This document shows positions 52,830 to 63,742 of a stretch of 64,000 bases of DNA, piece by piece (within the stretch, counting starts at the first letter, position 1; each line of letters starts with the position of its first letter). Under the pieces are notes generated by a model, which did no database searches, was not told where the DNA came from, and was given only the letters and a program-made list of their open reading frames with translations. The stretch lies in the NCBI RefSeq assembly GCF_018408855.1, contig NZ_AP024322.1, forward strand, positions 1,984,001 to 2,048,000. Direction: 5' to 3'. Source of the DNA: Caballeronia sp. NK8 (GTDB lineage Bacteria; Pseudomonadota; Gammaproteobacteria; Burkholderiales; Burkholderiaceae). Position numbers and translations under genes: made by a program.

Positions 52830-52892
52830 GTTGTCGGTGAGTCTGAGTGACGTTGATGCGGCAAGCTGGAGCGGTTCACGTTGAACCCGGAC

Positions 52893-53600
52893 TCAGGCGC
52901 TCTTCGCCAGCCGGTATCCGCTGCCGCGCACCGTTTCGATCATAGCATCGCAGCCCGCGGGCTTGAGCGCCGCGCGCAGACGCTTGATGTGCACATCGAC
53001 GGTACGTTCCTCGACGAACACATGATCGCCCCACACCTGATCCAGCAATTGCGTGCGGCTGTGCACGCGCTCCGGATGCGTCATGAAGAAATGCAGCAGA
53101 CGGAATTCAGTGGGGCCGAGATCGAGCTTGATGTCGTTGCCCGAATGACTCGCCGCCACTCGATGCGTCGCCGGATCGAGCCGCAGGCCGTTGATCGCGA
53201 CCACGTCCTCCGTCAACTGCGGCGCGCGACGGCGCAGCACCGCCTTGATGCGCGCCATCAGTTCCTTCGGCGAAAACGGCTTGGTGACGTAATCGTCCGC
53301 GCCGATCTCAAGGCCGAGCACCTTGTCCTGCTCGTCGCCGCGCGCAGTCAGCATGATGATCGGGATATGCTTCGTGCGCTCGTTGTTGCGCAGCTCGCGC
53401 GCGAACGAGATGCCCGACTTGCCCGGCAACATCCAGTCGAGCAGCACGAGATCGGGCAGCACGTCGCTAATCAGGTTTTGCGCCTGCTCCGCGTTGTACG
53501 CGCGAATGGGACAATGTCCCGCATGCTGAAGATTCACCGAAATCAGTTCGGAGATCGCGGGTTCGTCTTCGACGACGAGGATACTGCTGGGCATCGGCAC
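52893..53600 (-). CDS. phoB: Phosphate regulon response regulator
   Basis: The protein has 235 residues. The receiver domain has EDEP near residue 11, phospho-acceptor Asp55 in LLDWMLPG and Lys107 in TKPFSP. The C-terminal OmpR-type winged helix ends HVFVEERTVDVHIKRLR. It activates genes with Pho boxes, including, by the sites found here, pstS and probably olsB. Located between phoU (46 bp away) and phoR. Confidence 0.95.
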   Translation of the reverse strand: MPMPSSILVVEDEPAISELISVNLQHAGHCPIRAYNAEQAQNLISDVLPDLVLLDWMLPGKSGISFARELRNNERTKHIPIIMLTARGDEQDKVLGLEIGADDYVTKPFSPKELMARIKAVLRRRAPQLTEDVVAINGLRLDPATHRVAASHSGNDIKLDLGPTEFRLLHFFMTHPERVHSRTQLLDQVWGDHVFVEERTVDVHIKRLRAALKPAGCDAMIETVRGSGYRLAKSA

Positions 53601-53646
53601 CTCTTGACCTTTTGCTTGAGTTAAAACGATTGCGCGCAGCCGACGC

Positions 53647-54351
53647 TCAACTGAGCGCCTCGCGTTCGAGCTGGTCGCGCGAGATATGGCGCACGTCCGT
53701 ACCCTTCACGATATAGATGATGAATTCGGCGATGTTCTTCGCGTGATCGCCGATGCGCTCCACCGCCTTCGCGATGAACAGATAGTCGAGGCCCGCGGAA
53801 ATGGTGCGCGGATCTTCCATCATGTACGTCACGAGCTTGCGCACGAAGGCGCGGAATTCATCGTCGATGGCCTTGTCGTCGCGCACGATCTGCGCGGCCG
53901 CGACCGTATCCAGGCGCGCGAACGCATCGAGCGCGCGACGCAGGATCGACACCGCCATCTCGCCCGAAAGCTTGATCTCGGCGATGTTCACCGTGCGGCC
54001 CGCGCCGTCTTCGTTGATGCGCTTCACGCGCTTGGCGATCTTCTCGGCTTCGTCGCCGGCGCGTTCGAGGTTCGTGATGGTCTTCGAGATCGCCATGAGC
54101 AGGCGCAGATCGCGCGCGGCCGGCTGACGGCGCGCGATGATGTTGCTGCACTCCTCGTCGATCTCGACTTCCATCGTGTTCAGACGCACTTCGGCGGCGA
54201 TCACCTGATCCGCGATGCCGATGTCGAATTCGTTCAGCGCCTGCATCGCGTTGATGATCTGCGACTCGACCAGACCGCCCATTTCCAGCACTTTCGACGA
54301 CACCGCGTTGAGATCGGCGTCGAACTGGCTCGAGAGATGTTTATCGGACAT
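53647..54351 (-). CDS. phoU: Phosphate signalling protein PhoU
   Basis: The protein has 234 residues: two repeated three-helix PhoU domains with metal-binding motifs (ERAGDEAEKIAKRVKRI in the first, ERIGDHAKNIAEFIIYIV in the second). It connects the Pst transporter to PhoR and represses the regulon when phosphate is plentiful. Thirty-eight bp behind pstB. Confidence 0.95.
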   Translation of the reverse strand: MSDKHLSSQFDADLNAVSSKVLEMGGLVESQIINAMQALNEFDIGIADQVIAAEVRLNTMEVEIDEECSNIIARRQPAARDLRLLMAISKTITNLERAGDEAEKIAKRVKRINEDGAGRTVNIAEIKLSGEMAVSILRRALDAFARLDTVAAAQIVRDDKAIDDEFRAFVRKLVTYMMEDPRTISAGLDYLFIAKAVERIGDHAKNIAEFIIYIVKGTDVRHISRDQLEREALS

Positions 54352-54389
54352 ATGTGCTCCTTAAGCCTGTGTGTTTGATCCGGCTTCGA

Positions 54390-55262
54390 TCAGCCGAAGC
54401 GGCCCGTGATGTAGTCTTCCGTTTCCTTGCGGGCCGGCTTGATGAAGATCTTTTCCGTATCGCCGAACTCGATCAATTCACCGAGATACATATAGGCAGT
54501 GTAGTCCGAACAACGCGCCGCCTGCTGCATGTTGTGCGTGACGATGACGACCGTGTAATCGCTTTTCAGTTCGGCGATCAGCTCTTCGATGCGGCCCGTC
54601 GAAATCGGGTCGAGCGCCGAGCACGGTTCGTCTAGCAACAGCACTTCGGGACGGATCGCGATGCCGCGCGCGATGCACAGACGCTGCTGCTGGCCGCCCG
54701 ACAGGCCATAGCCGCTCTGCTGCAGCTTGTCCTTCACTTCGGTCCAGAGCGCCGCCTTCGTGAGCGCCCATTCGACGCGGTCGTCCATCTCCGAGCGCGA
54801 CAGCTGCTCGAACATCTTCACGCCGAACGCGATGTTGTCGTAGATCGACATCGGGAACGGCGTCGGCTTCTGGAACACCATGCCCACGCGCGCGCGCAGC
54901 AGCGAGATGTCGCGCGTCGTGTCGAGCAGGTTCGCGCCGTCCATCAGGATTTCGCCCTCGGCGCGCTGCTCCGGATAGAGCGCGTACATCTTGTTGAAGG
55001 TGCGCAGCAGCGTGGACTTGCCGCAACCCGAAGGGCCGATGAACGCCGTCACCTTCTTCTCGGGGATGCGCAGATTGATGTTCTTCAGCGCGTGATACTT
55101 GCCGTAGAAGAAGTTGAGGTTGTTCACCTCGATCTTCGGCTTGATCGAATCCGCCGGCTGCGAGCTGTGCGTCGGGCGGATGCTGCCCGGCGCCGGGCCG
55201 CGCTCGACCGGCGTTTCAGTCTTCGGATTCAGGTGGTTGACACCACTTTCGACCATATTCAT
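54390..55262 (-). CDS. pstB: Phosphate ABC transporter ATP-binding protein
   Basis: The protein has 290 residues with an N-terminal extension of about 40 residues before the conserved [16 protein letters not shown]. Walker [10 protein letters not shown], signature [14 protein letters not shown], Walker [17 protein letters not shown]-loop [16 protein letters not shown] at 55262 is preceded by GGAG seven bases upstream. Follows pstA by 15 bp. Confidence 0.95.
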   Translation of the reverse strand: MNMVESGVNHLNPKTETPVERGPAPGSIRPTHSSQPADSIKPKIEVNNLNFFYGKYHALKNINLRIPEKKVTAFIGPSGCGKSTLLRTFNKMYALYPEQRAEGEILMDGANLLDTTRDISLLRARVGMVFQKPTPFPMSIYDNIAFGVKMFEQLSRSEMDDRVEWALTKAALWTEVKDKLQQSGYGLSGGQQQRLCIARGIAIRPEVLLLDEPCSALDPISTGRIEELIAELKSDYTVVIVTHNMQQAARCSDYTAYMYLGELIEFGDTEKIFIKPARKETEDYITGRFG

Positions 55263-55277
55263 GGAATCACTCCGCCC

Positions 55278-56165
55278 TTATTTCTTCGAGAAGATCGCGC
55301 GCGCCAGGATATTCAGACCCAGCACGCCGAGCGTAATCAGGAACACACCGGCCCACGCGAGCGATTGCCACTGCGGGAACGGACTCATCGCGAACTTGTA
55401 GATCGTCACCGGCAGATTCGCCACCGGCTGACTCATGTCCCACGAGAAAAACTGATTCGACAGCGCCGTGAACAAGAGCGGCGCGGTTTCGCCTGCGATA
55501 CGCGCAATCGCCAGCAACACGCCCGTGACGATGCCGCCGACCGACGCCTTCAGCGTGATCGACATCACCATCTTCCACTTCGGCGTGCCGAGCGCGAAGG
55601 CGGCTTCACGCAGCGCGTTGGGCACGAGCTTCAGCATGTTTTCCGTCGTGCGGATCACGATCGGAATCTGCAGCAGGGCGAGCGCGATCACGCCGGCCCA
55701 GCCCGAGAAGCGCCCCACCTTCGCGACGACGAGCGCATACACGAACAGACCGACGACGATCGAAGGCGCCGACAGCAGAATGTCGTTGATGAAGCGCGTC
55801 ACGTTCGCGAGCCAGCGCTTCTGCCCGTATTCGGCGAGGTACACGCCCGCGAGAATGCCGAGCGGCGTGCCCACGCAGGTCGCGAGCACGACCAGCATCA
55901 GGCTGCCGACGATCGCGTTGGCGAGACCGCCGCCATCGGTGTTCGGCGGCGGCGTCGATTGCGTGAAGAGATCGATCGACAATCCGCCGATGCCGAGCTT
56001 GAGCGTCGTGAAGAGAATCCACACGAGCCAGATGAGCCCGAAGGCCATCGCGGCGAGCGAAAGCGCCAGCGCGACTGCATTGGTGCCGCGGCGGCGGCGT
56101 TGCAGCTTCATGCGCGTGGCTTGCACGCGTTCGGGATCCTGATTGAACGTAGCGGGACGGCTCAT
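55278..56165 (-). CDS. pstA: Phosphate ABC transporter permease PstA
   Basis: The protein has 295 residues with six membrane segments. [16 protein letters not shown] and the [19 protein letters not shown] coupling loop are the PstA hallmarks. ATG overlaps the pstC stop by one base (TAATG). Confidence 0.95.
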   Translation of the reverse strand: MSRPATFNQDPERVQATRMKLQRRRRGTNAVALALSLAAMAFGLIWLVWILFTTLKLGIGGLSIDLFTQSTPPPNTDGGGLANAIVGSLMLVVLATCVGTPLGILAGVYLAEYGQKRWLANVTRFINDILLSAPSIVVGLFVYALVVAKVGRFSGWAGVIALALLQIPIVIRTTENMLKLVPNALREAAFALGTPKWKMVMSITLKASVGGIVTGVLLAIARIAGETAPLLFTALSNQFFSWDMSQPVANLPVTIYKFAMSPFPQWQSLAWAGVFLITLGVLGLNILARAIFSKK

Positions 56166-57148
56166 TATTTACGGCCCTCCCCGCGTTCCATGCGCAAGAG
56201 CATCAGCTTCGAGAGCGCGAGCACGAAGAACGTGATCACGAAGAGAATCAGCCCGAGTTCCATCAGTGCCGACGTGTGCAGCCCCGGACTCGCTTCCGCG
56301 AATTCGTTCGCGAGCGCCGAAGTGATGCTGTTGCCGGGAGAAAAGAGCGACACGTTGTCGAGCAGATTCGTGTTGCCGATGACGAACGTGACGGCCATCG
56401 TCTCGCCGAGCGCGCGGCCGAGACCGAGCATGACGCCGCCGATCACGCCGGCGCGCGTATAGGGCAGCACGATCTTCCACATCACTTCCCACGTCGTGCA
56501 GCCGATGCCGTATGCCGATTCCTTCAGCAACACCGGCGTCACTTCGAACACGTCGCGCATCACCGAGGCGATGTACGGGATGATCATGATCGCGAGAATC
56601 ACGCCCGCGCACAGAATGCCGATGCCGATCGGCGCGCCCTGAAAGAACATGCCGATCACGGGGACATCGCCGAGCAGATGGCCGAGCGGCTTCTCGAAGT
56701 ATTGCGCGAAGATCGGCGCGAACACGAGCAGGCCCCACATGCCGTAGACGATCGACGGAATCGCCGCGAGCAGTTCGATCGCGACGCCGAGCGGGCGGCG
56801 CAGCCACGCGGGCGAAAGCTCGGTCAGAAAGAGCGCGATGCCGAAGCTCACCGGCACCGCGATGATGAGCGCGATGATCGAGGTCGCGACGGTGCCGTAG
56901 ATCGGCACGAGCGCGCCGAAGCTCTCGCTGGGCGGATCCCACTCCGCGCGCCACAGGAACGAGAGCCCGAATTTCTGGATGGTCGGCATCGACGCGACGA
57001 GCAGCGAGACGATGATGCCGCCCAGCAGAAGCAGCGTGACGACGGCCGCAAGCCGCGTCAGGCCGCCGAAAATGATGTCGCCGGTACGGCTCGGCGCGCG
57101 CTGGGTATGCGCCGCCGGCACCGCCGACGATAAGTTGATGTCCGACAT
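56165..57148 (-). CDS. pstC: Phosphate ABC transporter permease PstC
   Basis: The protein has 327 residues with six membrane segments. [20 protein letters not shown] precedes the second segment, as is typical, and [21 protein letters not shown] is the coupling loop. ATG at 57148 (MSDINLSS) was chosen over a start at 57187, which would begin in the stem-loop region. The 127-bp gap to pstS contains a strong hairpin. Confidence 0.94.
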   Translation of the reverse strand: MSDINLSSAVPAAHTQRAPSRTGDIIFGGLTRLAAVVTLLLLGGIIVSLLVASMPTIQKFGLSFLWRAEWDPPSESFGALVPIYGTVATSIIALIIAVPVSFGIALFLTELSPAWLRRPLGVAIELLAAIPSIVYGMWGLLVFAPIFAQYFEKPLGHLLGDVPVIGMFFQGAPIGIGILCAGVILAIMIIPYIASVMRDVFEVTPVLLKESAYGIGCTTWEVMWKIVLPYTRAGVIGGVMLGLGRALGETMAVTFVIGNTNLLDNVSLFSPGNSITSALANEFAEASPGLHTSALMELGLILFVITFFVLALSKLMLLRMERGEGRK

Positions 57149-57176
57149 GGGAGCCTTGGTTACGCTACGTGTCAGA

Positions 57177-57216
57177 CCGCGCTGCAAGCCTTCCGGCCCG
57201 CAGCGCGGCTTTTTTG
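57177..57216. promoter_or_regulatory. Strong stem-loop between pstS and pstC
   Basis: CCGCGCTGC (57177-57185) and GCAGCGCGG (57200-57208) form a perfect 9-bp stem. The T-run follows on the plus strand, so in the pst transcript (minus strand) it is not a classical terminator. It may protect the pstS 3' end or slow RNA polymerase, giving more PstS than PstC, a common pattern for binding proteins. Confidence 0.55.
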
Positions 57217-57275
57217 TTACCGACCGTCCCTCGCCTTCAGCAGCTTAGGACAGTTTCAAACTACGCGTACTTCGC

Positions 57276-58307
57276 TTACTCCGCGACAGACTTGCCCGCG
57301 GCGTCCTTGACCTTCGCCTTCCACTGCGTCTTGATTTCGGCCACGACCGAATCCGGCAGCGAGATGTAGTCGAGATCGTTCGCAGCCTGATTGCCGTTCT
57401 TGAATGCCCAGTCGAAGAACTTCAGCGTTTCCGTGCCTTGCTGCGGCTTTTCCTGCGTTGCGTGCAGCAGCACGAAGGTCGCGCCGACGATCGGCCACGC
57501 GTTCTGGCCCGGCTCGTTGGTCAGGATCTGGTAGAACGACTTCGACCAGTCCGCGCCGGCAGCCGCCGCCTTGAACGTGTCCGTCTTCGGCTCGACGATC
57601 GTGCCAGCCGAGTTCTTCATGCCGACGTAGGTCATCTTGTTCTGCTTCGCATACGCCCATTCGACGTAGCCGATCGCGCCCGGCAGACGCTGCACGAAGG
57701 CCGCGACGCCGTCGTTGCCCTTGCCGCCCGTGCCCGTCGGCCAGTTCACGGTCGAGCCTTCGCCGACCTTCGACTTCCACTCCGGGTTCACCTTCGACAG
57801 ATAGTTCGTCCAGATGAAGCTCGTGCCCGAGCCATCGGCGCGACGCACGACAGCGATGTCGGTATCCGGCAGCTTGACCTTCGGGTTCAGCGCGGCGATC
57901 GCCGGGTCGTTCCACTTCTTGATCTTGCCGAGGTAGATGTCGCCGAGCACCTGGCCCGACAGCGTCACTTCACCGGCCTTCACGCCCGGCACATTGATCA
58001 CCGGCACGACGCCGCCGACCACCGTCGGGAACTGGAACAGGCCGTCTTTCGCCAGCTCGTCGTCTTTCAGAGGAGCGTCCGAGCCCGCGAAATCCACCGT
58101 CTTCGCGATGATTTGCTTGATGCCGCCCGACGAACCGATGCCTTGATAGTTGACCTTCCCGCCGCCCGTTTTCTGGTAGGCATCCGCCCACTTGGTGTAG
58201 ATGGGAGCTGCGAAGGTGCTGCCCGCGCCGGTAATATCGGCTGCTTGCGCGGAGATGGCGAACAGGGCGCCAATTACGCCAGCCAGCGCGGTTTGCATCA
58301 ATTTCAT
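57276..58307 (-). CDS. pstS: Phosphate ABC transporter substrate-binding protein
   Basis: The protein has 343 residues with a signal peptide (1-22, ISAQA). [34 protein letters not shown] and [16 protein letters not shown] provide the phosphate-binding Ser/Thr/Arg/Asp residues. ATG at 58307 has GGAGGT five bases upstream; the longer reading to 58430 has no homology. First gene of the pst-pho operon with a Pho-box promoter just upstream. Confidence 0.96.
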   Translation of the reverse strand: MKLMQTALAGVIGALFAISAQAADITGAGSTFAAPIYTKWADAYQKTGGGKVNYQGIGSSGGIKQIIAKTVDFAGSDAPLKDDELAKDGLFQFPTVVGGVVPVINVPGVKAGEVTLSGQVLGDIYLGKIKKWNDPAIAALNPKVKLPDTDIAVVRRADGSGTSFIWTNYLSKVNPEWKSKVGEGSTVNWPTGTGGKGNDGVAAFVQRLPGAIGYVEWAYAKQNKMTYVGMKNSAGTIVEPKTDTFKAAAAGADWSKSFYQILTNEPGQNAWPIVGATFVLLHATQEKPQQGTETLKFFDWAFKNGNQAANDLDYISLPDSVVAEIKTQWKAKVKDAAGKSVAE

Positions 58308-58347
58308 GAGACCTCCAGGGTTGTGAGCGTGTGAGTCGACACCGCGA

Positions 58348-58381
58348 AATATAGGAGGAGTCTGTGACAGTAATATGACTC
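58348..58381 (-). promoter_or_regulatory. Pho box and -10 of the pstS operon
   Basis: On the minus strand, GAGTCAT-ATTA-CTGTCAC (58381-58364) matches the PhoB direct repeat CTGTCAT-N4-CTGTCAT at 5 and 6 positions. Ten bases further is TATATT (58353-58348), the -10 at the standard spacing. Confidence 0.75.
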
Positions 58382-58458
58382 TTCGTGAAGCCGCCATGTC
58401 ATTTCGCTTACGTGCTGAAAGTTTGATCACACCCGATTTGTCAAGCCCTTGAAGGAAA

Positions 58459-58486
58459 TAAAAAAAGCGGGCCGAAGCCCGCTTTT
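58459..58486 (-). terminator. Terminator of glmM
   Basis: On the minus strand AAGCGGGC-TTCG-GCCCGCTT, an 8-bp stem with a stable tetraloop, is followed by TTTTTAT. It starts about 30 bases after the glmM stop and ends that operon before the pstS promoter. Confidence 0.88.
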
Positions 58487-58515
58487 AGCGAAATGTGACG
58501 ACTTTCAGTAAACGC

Positions 58516-59877
58516 CTACGAAGTCGCCTCCTTCACGACCTGCGCAATCGTTTCCGCGTATCGAACCGCGTCCTGCTGCGCCGACGCTTCCACCATCACG
58601 CGCAGGACCGGTTCAGTGCCCGACGCGCGAATCAAGACCCGGCCGTGCGATTCGAGGGAACGCTCGGCTTGCTCGACCGCGCGACGAATCGCGTCGCTGC
58701 TTTTCCAGTTCGCGCCCGCGTTCATACGGACGTTGATGAGTTTTTGCGGGAACAGGCTCACGCCATCGAGCAGTTTGGAGAGCGATTTGCCGCTGCGCTG
58801 GATCGCCGCCAGCACGAGCAGCGCCGACACGATGCCGTCGCCGGTCGAATGACGATCGAGCGACAGGATATGGCCCGAGCCTTCCGCGCCCAGTTGCCAG
58901 CCGTTCTCACGCAGTTTTTCGAGCACGTAGCGGTCGCCGACGGCCGCGCGCACGAACTGCACGCCCGCCTCCTTCAACGCGACCTCGACGGCCATGTTGG
59001 TCATCAGCGTGCCGACCGCGCCCGCCACCTTGCCGTCGGTTGCGATGCGGTCCTTGACCAGCACGTAGAGCAGTTCGTCGCCGTTGTAGAGGCGGCCGGC
59101 CGAATCGACGATCTGCAAACGGTCCGCGTCGCCATCGAGCGCGATGCCGATATCCGCGTTGTGCTCCAGCACCGCGCGCACGAGCGCGTCCGGGGCGGTC
59201 GCGCCGACGCCGTCGTTGATGTTGAAGCCGTTCGGCGACACGCCGATCGGCACGACTTCCGCGCCGAGCTCATGGAAAACGTGCGGCGCGACGTCATACG
59301 CGGCGCCGTGCGCGCAGTCGACCACGAGCTTCAGGCCACGCAGGTCGAAGCTCGCGGGAAACGTGCTCTTGCAGAATTCGATGTAGCGGCCGCCCGCGTC
59401 GTCGAGACGCCGCGCCTTGCCGAGACGCTCGGACGGCGCGCATTCCATCGGCTGCTCGAGCTGGCGCTCGATTTCGAGCTCGACTTCGTCGGGCAGCTTG
59501 TTGCCGTCGGCGGAGAAGAACTTGATGCCGTTGTCGTTGTACGGATTGTGCGACGCGCTGATCACGACGCCCGCCGAGAGCCGCAGCGCGCGGGTCAGAT
59601 AGGCGACGCCCGGCGTCGGCATCGGGCCGGCGAGCATCACGTCGACGCCCGCCGCCGAAAAGCCCGACTCCAGCGCTGCTTCCAGCATATAGCCGGACAC
59701 GCGCGTGTCCTTGCCGATCAGCACCGTCGGGCGATTGCCCTTCTTTTGCTGCGCGCGATCCGCGCCCGCGAGCACCTTGCCGGCCGCGTAGCCGAGCTTG
59801 AGTACGAAATCCGGCGTGATCGGCGCGACGCCTACGCGCCCGCGGATGCCGTCCGTTCCAAAATATTGACGTGCCAT
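58516..59877 (-). CDS. glmM: Phosphoglucosamine mutase
   Basis: The protein has 453 residues. FGTDGIRG (6-13), the phosphoserine loop [11 protein letters not shown] (active Ser about 109), the metal loop DGDADR and [12 protein letters not shown] at the end. It converts glucosamine 6-phosphate to 1-phosphate for UDP-GlcNAc. Last gene of the rlmE-ftsH-folP-glmM run; 113 bp behind folP. Confidence 0.96.
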   Translation of the reverse strand: MARQYFGTDGIRGRVGVAPITPDFVLKLGYAAGKVLAGADRAQQKKGNRPTVLIGKDTRVSGYMLEAALESGFSAAGVDVMLAGPMPTPGVAYLTRALRLSAGVVISASHNPYNDNGIKFFSADGNKLPDEVELEIERQLEQPMECAPSERLGKARRLDDAGGRYIEFCKSTFPASFDLRGLKLVVDCAHGAAYDVAPHVFHELGAEVVPIGVSPNGFNINDGVGATAPDALVRAVLEHNADIGIALDGDADRLQIVDSAGRLYNGDELLYVLVKDRIATDGKVAGAVGTLMTNMAVEVALKEAGVQFVRAAVGDRYVLEKLRENGWQLGAEGSGHILSLDRHSTGDGIVSALLVLAAIQRSGKSLSKLLDGVSLFPQKLINVRMNAGANWKSSDAIRRAVEQAERSLESHGRVLIRASGTEPVLRVMVEASAQQDAVRYAETIAQVVKEATS

Positions 59878-59990
59878 TATTGCCTGACCCTCCTCGCGAA
59901 CATACGGCGCCTGTTTTCGGTCCGCGACTTTAGTTGAGATTTATATCGGCGAGTGCGCCTGCGCCTGATTCCTGATGAATGTGGCCAGCT

Positions 59991-60911
59991 TCAATGATGC
60001 CCACTTAGGGCAGCATCTTTTGTGGCCTGCCAGACCTTCAGCGCATCGACGGTCTCCGCGACATCGTGCACGCGGATGATCGCCGCGCCCCGCTCCGCCG
60101 CGCACAGCGCAGCGGCGACGCTCGCCGCGAGCCGCTCGGCCGCACCGCGCCCGGTAACGGCGCCGAGCATCGATTTGCGCGACATGCCCGCCAGCAACGG
60201 GAACTGCGTCCCGGCGGGCAGCGTGGCGGCAAGATGCGCGAGCAGCGCGTAATTATGCTCGACCGTCTTGCCAAAGCCGTAGCCCGGATCGAGACTGACG
60301 CGCGCCGCCGGGATGCCGGCCTGACCAAGTGCGGCGACGCGTTCCGCGAAGAAATCGCGCACATCGGCGACGACATTTTCGTACACCGGCTCGTGAAGCT
60401 GCATCGTGCGGGGTTCGCCGAGCATGTGCATCACGCATAGTCCGCAGTCGCTGCCCTTCACGGCATCGAGCGCGCCTTCCTGACGCAAACCCCAGATATC
60501 GTTGATCATGTCCGCGCCTGCGTCGAGGGCAGCGCGCATCACGGCCGGCTTGTAGGTATCGACGGAAATCGGCACCTGCACGGCGCGCAGCGCCTCGACG
60601 ATCGGCACGACGCGTTCCAGCTCCTCGTCGAGCGGCACGGGCGGCGCGCCGGGACGCGTGGATTCGCCACCGATGTCGATCATGTCGGCGCCGTCAGCGA
60701 GCAACTGGTGAGCACGTGCGAGCGCGGCGTCGCGTGAAAGGAAACGGCCGCCGTCCGAGAACGAATCCGGCGTGACATTGAGGATGCCCATCACGAGCGG
60801 GCGTTCGAAGGTCAGCGTAAAGCGCCCGCACTGGAGCGGTGCGGCTGAGAGCGGGGATGAGGTCGGTGTGGTCAAGCGAGTCGAACGATACAAAGTGGTG
60901 ACCGGACGCAA
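59991..60911 (-). CDS. folP: Dihydropteroate synthase
   Basis: The protein has up to 306 residues. LVMGILNVTPDSFSDGG and DIGGESTRPGA are the pterin-phosphate loops; GMSRKSMLGAVTGR and IIRVHDV complete the TIM barrel. It condenses p-aminobenzoate with the pterin, the sulfonamide target. No ATG or GTG lies before the family start: TTG at 60911, 60893 or 60875 are the options, so the N-terminus is uncertain. Ninety-six bp after ftsH. Confidence 0.93.
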   Translation of the reverse strand: MRPVTTLYRSTRLTTPTSSPLSAAPLQCGRFTLTFERPLVMGILNVTPDSFSDGGRFLSRDAALARAHQLLADGADMIDIGGESTRPGAPPVPLDEELERVVPIVEALRAVQVPISVDTYKPAVMRAALDAGADMINDIWGLRQEGALDAVKGSDCGLCVMHMLGEPRTMQLHEPVYENVVADVRDFFAERVAALGQAGIPAARVSLDPGYGFGKTVEHNYALLAHLAATLPAGTQFPLLAGMSRKSMLGAVTGRGAAERLAASVAAALCAAERGAAIIRVHDVAETVDALKVWQATKDAALSGHH

Positions 60912-61007
60912 TCGGCGCCACGCTCAGCGCCCGATTAAAACGACGGCCGGAAATGGAAAATGGGCCGGCGTGCTATGCACACCGGCCCATGAACTCCTGC
61001 AGACGAC

Positions 61008-62894
61008 TCAGGCCGCTGCCGGCGCGTTGCCCGGCTTGACCTCGGTGCCGCTGCTGCCGCCCGATGGCGTGTCGCCGGAAGGCGGCGGCAGATTCTTCGG
61101 CGGACGCGGCGGACGATCCGCCATGATGTCGCTGATCTGGTCCGCATCGATGGTTTCCCATTCGAGCAGCGCCTTGGTCATCGCCTCGACTCTGACGCGG
61201 TTGTCCTCCAGCAGCTTGCGGGCGAGCGCGTATTGCTCATCGAGAATCCGACGGATTTCCGTGTCGACCTTCTGCTGCGTGGCTTCCGATACCGACTTCG
61301 CGCCCATCTTCCCGAACATGCCGTTGTCTTCGGTATCGACGTAGACCATCGTGCCGAGCACGTCCGACATGCCGTAGCGCGTCACCATGTCACGCGCCAT
61401 CTTGGTCGCGCGCTCGAAGTCGTTCGACGCACCCGTCGACATCGAATTCAGGAACACTTCCTCCGCTGCGCGGCCGCCGAACAGGATCGCGATCTCTTCC
61501 AGCATCTTGTCGCGATACAGGTTCACGCGGTCGTGCTCCGGCAACTGCCAGGTGACGCCCAGCGCCCAGCCGCGCGGCATGATGGTGACCTTGTGAACCG
61601 GATCAGCATGCGGCAGAAGCTTCGCCACCACGGCGTGACCGGACTCGTGGTACGCCGTGTTGCGGCGCTCTTCTTCGCGCATCACAGCCGACTTGCGCTC
61701 CGGACCCATGAAGATCTTGTCCTTCGCGTCCTCGAAATCCTGCATCTCGACGATACGCTTGCCACGACGCGCCGCGAACAGCGCCGCTTCGTTGACGAGG
61801 TTCGCCAGATCCGCACCCGAGAACCCCGGCGTACCGCGCGCGATGACCGATGCATCGACGTCGTTTGAGATCGGCACCTTGCGCAGGTGAACCTTCATGA
61901 TGTGCTCGCGGCCGCGGATATCCGGCAGACCGACGTACACCTGACGGTCGAAGCGGCCCGGACGCAGCAGCGCCTTGTCCAGCACGTCGGAACGGTTCGT
62001 CGCTGCGATCACGATGACGCCCGAGTTCGCCTCGAAGCCGTCCATTTCGACCAGCATCTGGTTCAGCGTCTGCTCGCGCTCGTCGTTGCCGCCGCCCATG
62101 CCGGCGCCACGATGACGACCGACCGCGTCGATTTCGTCGATGAACACGATACACGGCGCGTGCTTCTTGGCCTGCTCGAACATGTCGCGCACACGGGCCG
62201 CGCCCACGCCGACGAACATTTCCACGAAGTCAGAACCCGAGATGCTGAAGAACGGCACCTTCGCCTCGCCCGCAATGGCGCGAGCCAGCAGCGTCTTACC
62301 CGTACCCGGAGGACCGACCAGCAGCACACCGCGTGGAATTCGCCCGCCGAGCTTCTGGAACTTCTGCGGATCGCGCAGGAAGTCCACCAGTTCCGACACC
62401 TCTTCCTTGGCCTCGTCGCAGCCCGCGACGTCGGTGAAATTGATCGCGTTGTTGTTCTCGTCGATCAGCCGCGCTCGCGACTTGCCGAACGAAAACGCCC
62501 CGCCTTTGCCGCCTCCCTGCATCTGCCTCATCATGTAGAACCAGAAGCCGATGATCAGGATCGTCGGTCCGAGGTAGTACAGCGCGGAGACGAGCGCGTT
62601 CGGTTCATCGTCAGCCTTGCCGCTGACCTGAACGCCGTATTTCATCAGATCGCCGACCATCCAGATGTCGCCGGGCGACACGATCTGATACTTCTGGCCG
62701 TCTGCCGGAGTGACCGTCAGATTGCGCCCTTGAACGGTGACATTCTTGACCTTGCCGCTCTTCGCGTCGTCCATGAACTGCGAATAGGACACACCTTCCT
62801 GGACGCGGGGCTTATCGAACTGCTTGAACACCGTAAACAGCACCAGTGCGATCACGAGCCACACTGCCGCTTTAGAGAACATATTGTTGTTCAA
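61008..62894 (-). CDS. ftsH: ATP-dependent zinc metalloprotease FtsH
   Basis: The protein has 628 residues with two N-terminal membrane helices (about 8-24 and 104-121) around a periplasmic domain; AAA domain with Walker A GPPGTGKT (about 193-200), Walker [13 protein letters not shown] in [20 protein letters not shown]; protease HESGH. The tail is proline-, glycine- and serine-rich. TTG at 62894 was chosen ([12 protein letters not shown]): GAGGAG lies 7 bases upstream and the family begins here. A quality-control protease of membrane and regulatory proteins. Confidence 0.96.
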   Translation of the reverse strand: MNNNMFSKAAVWLVIALVLFTVFKQFDKPRVQEGVSYSQFMDDAKSGKVKNVTVQGRNLTVTPADGQKYQIVSPGDIWMVGDLMKYGVQVSGKADDEPNALVSALYYLGPTILIIGFWFYMMRQMQGGGKGGAFSFGKSRARLIDENNNAINFTDVAGCDEAKEEVSELVDFLRDPQKFQKLGGRIPRGVLLVGPPGTGKTLLARAIAGEAKVPFFSISGSDFVEMFVGVGAARVRDMFEQAKKHAPCIVFIDEIDAVGRHRGAGMGGGNDEREQTLNQMLVEMDGFEANSGVIVIAATNRSDVLDKALLRPGRFDRQVYVGLPDIRGREHIMKVHLRKVPISNDVDASVIARGTPGFSGADLANLVNEAALFAARRGKRIVEMQDFEDAKDKIFMGPERKSAVMREEERRNTAYHESGHAVVAKLLPHADPVHKVTIMPRGWALGVTWQLPEHDRVNLYRDKMLEEIAILFGGRAAEEVFLNSMSTGASNDFERATKMARDMVTRYGMSDVLGTMVYVDTEDNGMFGKMGAKSVSEATQQKVDTEIRRILDEQYALARKLLEDNRVRVEAMTKALLEWETIDADQISDIMADRPPRPPKNLPPPSGDTPSGGSSGTEVKPGNAPAAA

Positions 62895-63079
62895 AGCACC
62901 ACTCCTCACTCATAGACGGGCGCCTACATAAACCTTGCGACGCCACGAAAGCATTCTAATCCAGACCGCTAACCCCTGCCATAAGGTTTATCTACCGCAC
63001 AAATAGCAGTAGCGAGGCCTTTTTCGGCATAATCCGCGCAAATATCGCCGATTTTCGCCGAATCGCTTGAGCGGGCCGT

Positions 63080-63742
63080 TCAGTTCGGACGCTTCAGCCG
63101 CCGCCCGAGGATAAAAGTCTCCGACGATTTGTCGCGAGAAGCCTTGGGCTTGCGCGGCGCCACCACTTTGAACTGGTGCTTGAATTTCTCGACGATCTGA
63201 CTATATCCGCTGCCATGAAAACATTTGACCAGAAGCGCACCCTCCGGTTTCAGGTGGTTCTGCGCAAACTCCAGCGCCAGATCGCAGAGATGTTCGATGC
63301 GCGCGGCATCCGCACTCGCTACTCCGGACAGGTTGGGGGCCATGTCTGAAATTACAAGGTCTACTTGCCGCTCGCCAACTATTTCATCGAGTTGCGCGAG
63401 GACAGTGTCCTCGCGGAAGTCGCCCTGAATGAACGTGACGTCCGCAATCGGCTCCATCGGCAGAATATCCAGCGCGATGATCGTGCCGTCGATGCCGCCC
63501 TCGCGCTCGGCGTCGCGCTTCGTGCCTTGCGCAAGCTTGTTGCGCGCGTACTGGCTCCAGCTGCCGGGCGTCGAGCCGAGATCGACGATCACCTGCCCGG
63601 GCTTGATGAGCTTGTCCTGCTCGTCGATCTCCTTCAGCTTGTATGCGGCGCGCGCGCGGTAGCCCTCGCGCTGCGCCATCTTCACGTAGGGATCGTTGAT
63701 GTGGTCATGCAACCACGATTGATTAAAACGGTTCTTTGCCAT
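63080..63742 (-). CDS. rlmE: 23S rRNA 2'-O-ribose methyltransferase (U2552)
   Basis: The protein has 220 residues of the FtsJ/RrmJ family. Catalytic Lys35 in [14 protein letters not shown] site [14 protein letters not shown], catalytic Asp in [12 protein letters not shown], Lys in [10 protein letters not shown], Glu in SSETFILGR. Length is normal. It is followed by ftsH after 185 bp, the usual order. The start at 63742 ([10 protein letters not shown]) matches the family. Confidence 0.95.
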   Translation of the reverse strand: MAKNRFNQSWLHDHINDPYVKMAQREGYRARAAYKLKEIDEQDKLIKPGQVIVDLGSTPGSWSQYARNKLAQGTKRDAEREGGIDGTIIALDILPMEPIADVTFIQGDFREDTVLAQLDEIVGERQVDLVISDMAPNLSGVASADAARIEHLCDLALEFAQNHLKPEGALLVKCFHGSGYSQIVEKFKHQFKVVAPRKPKASRDKSSETFILGRRLKRPN

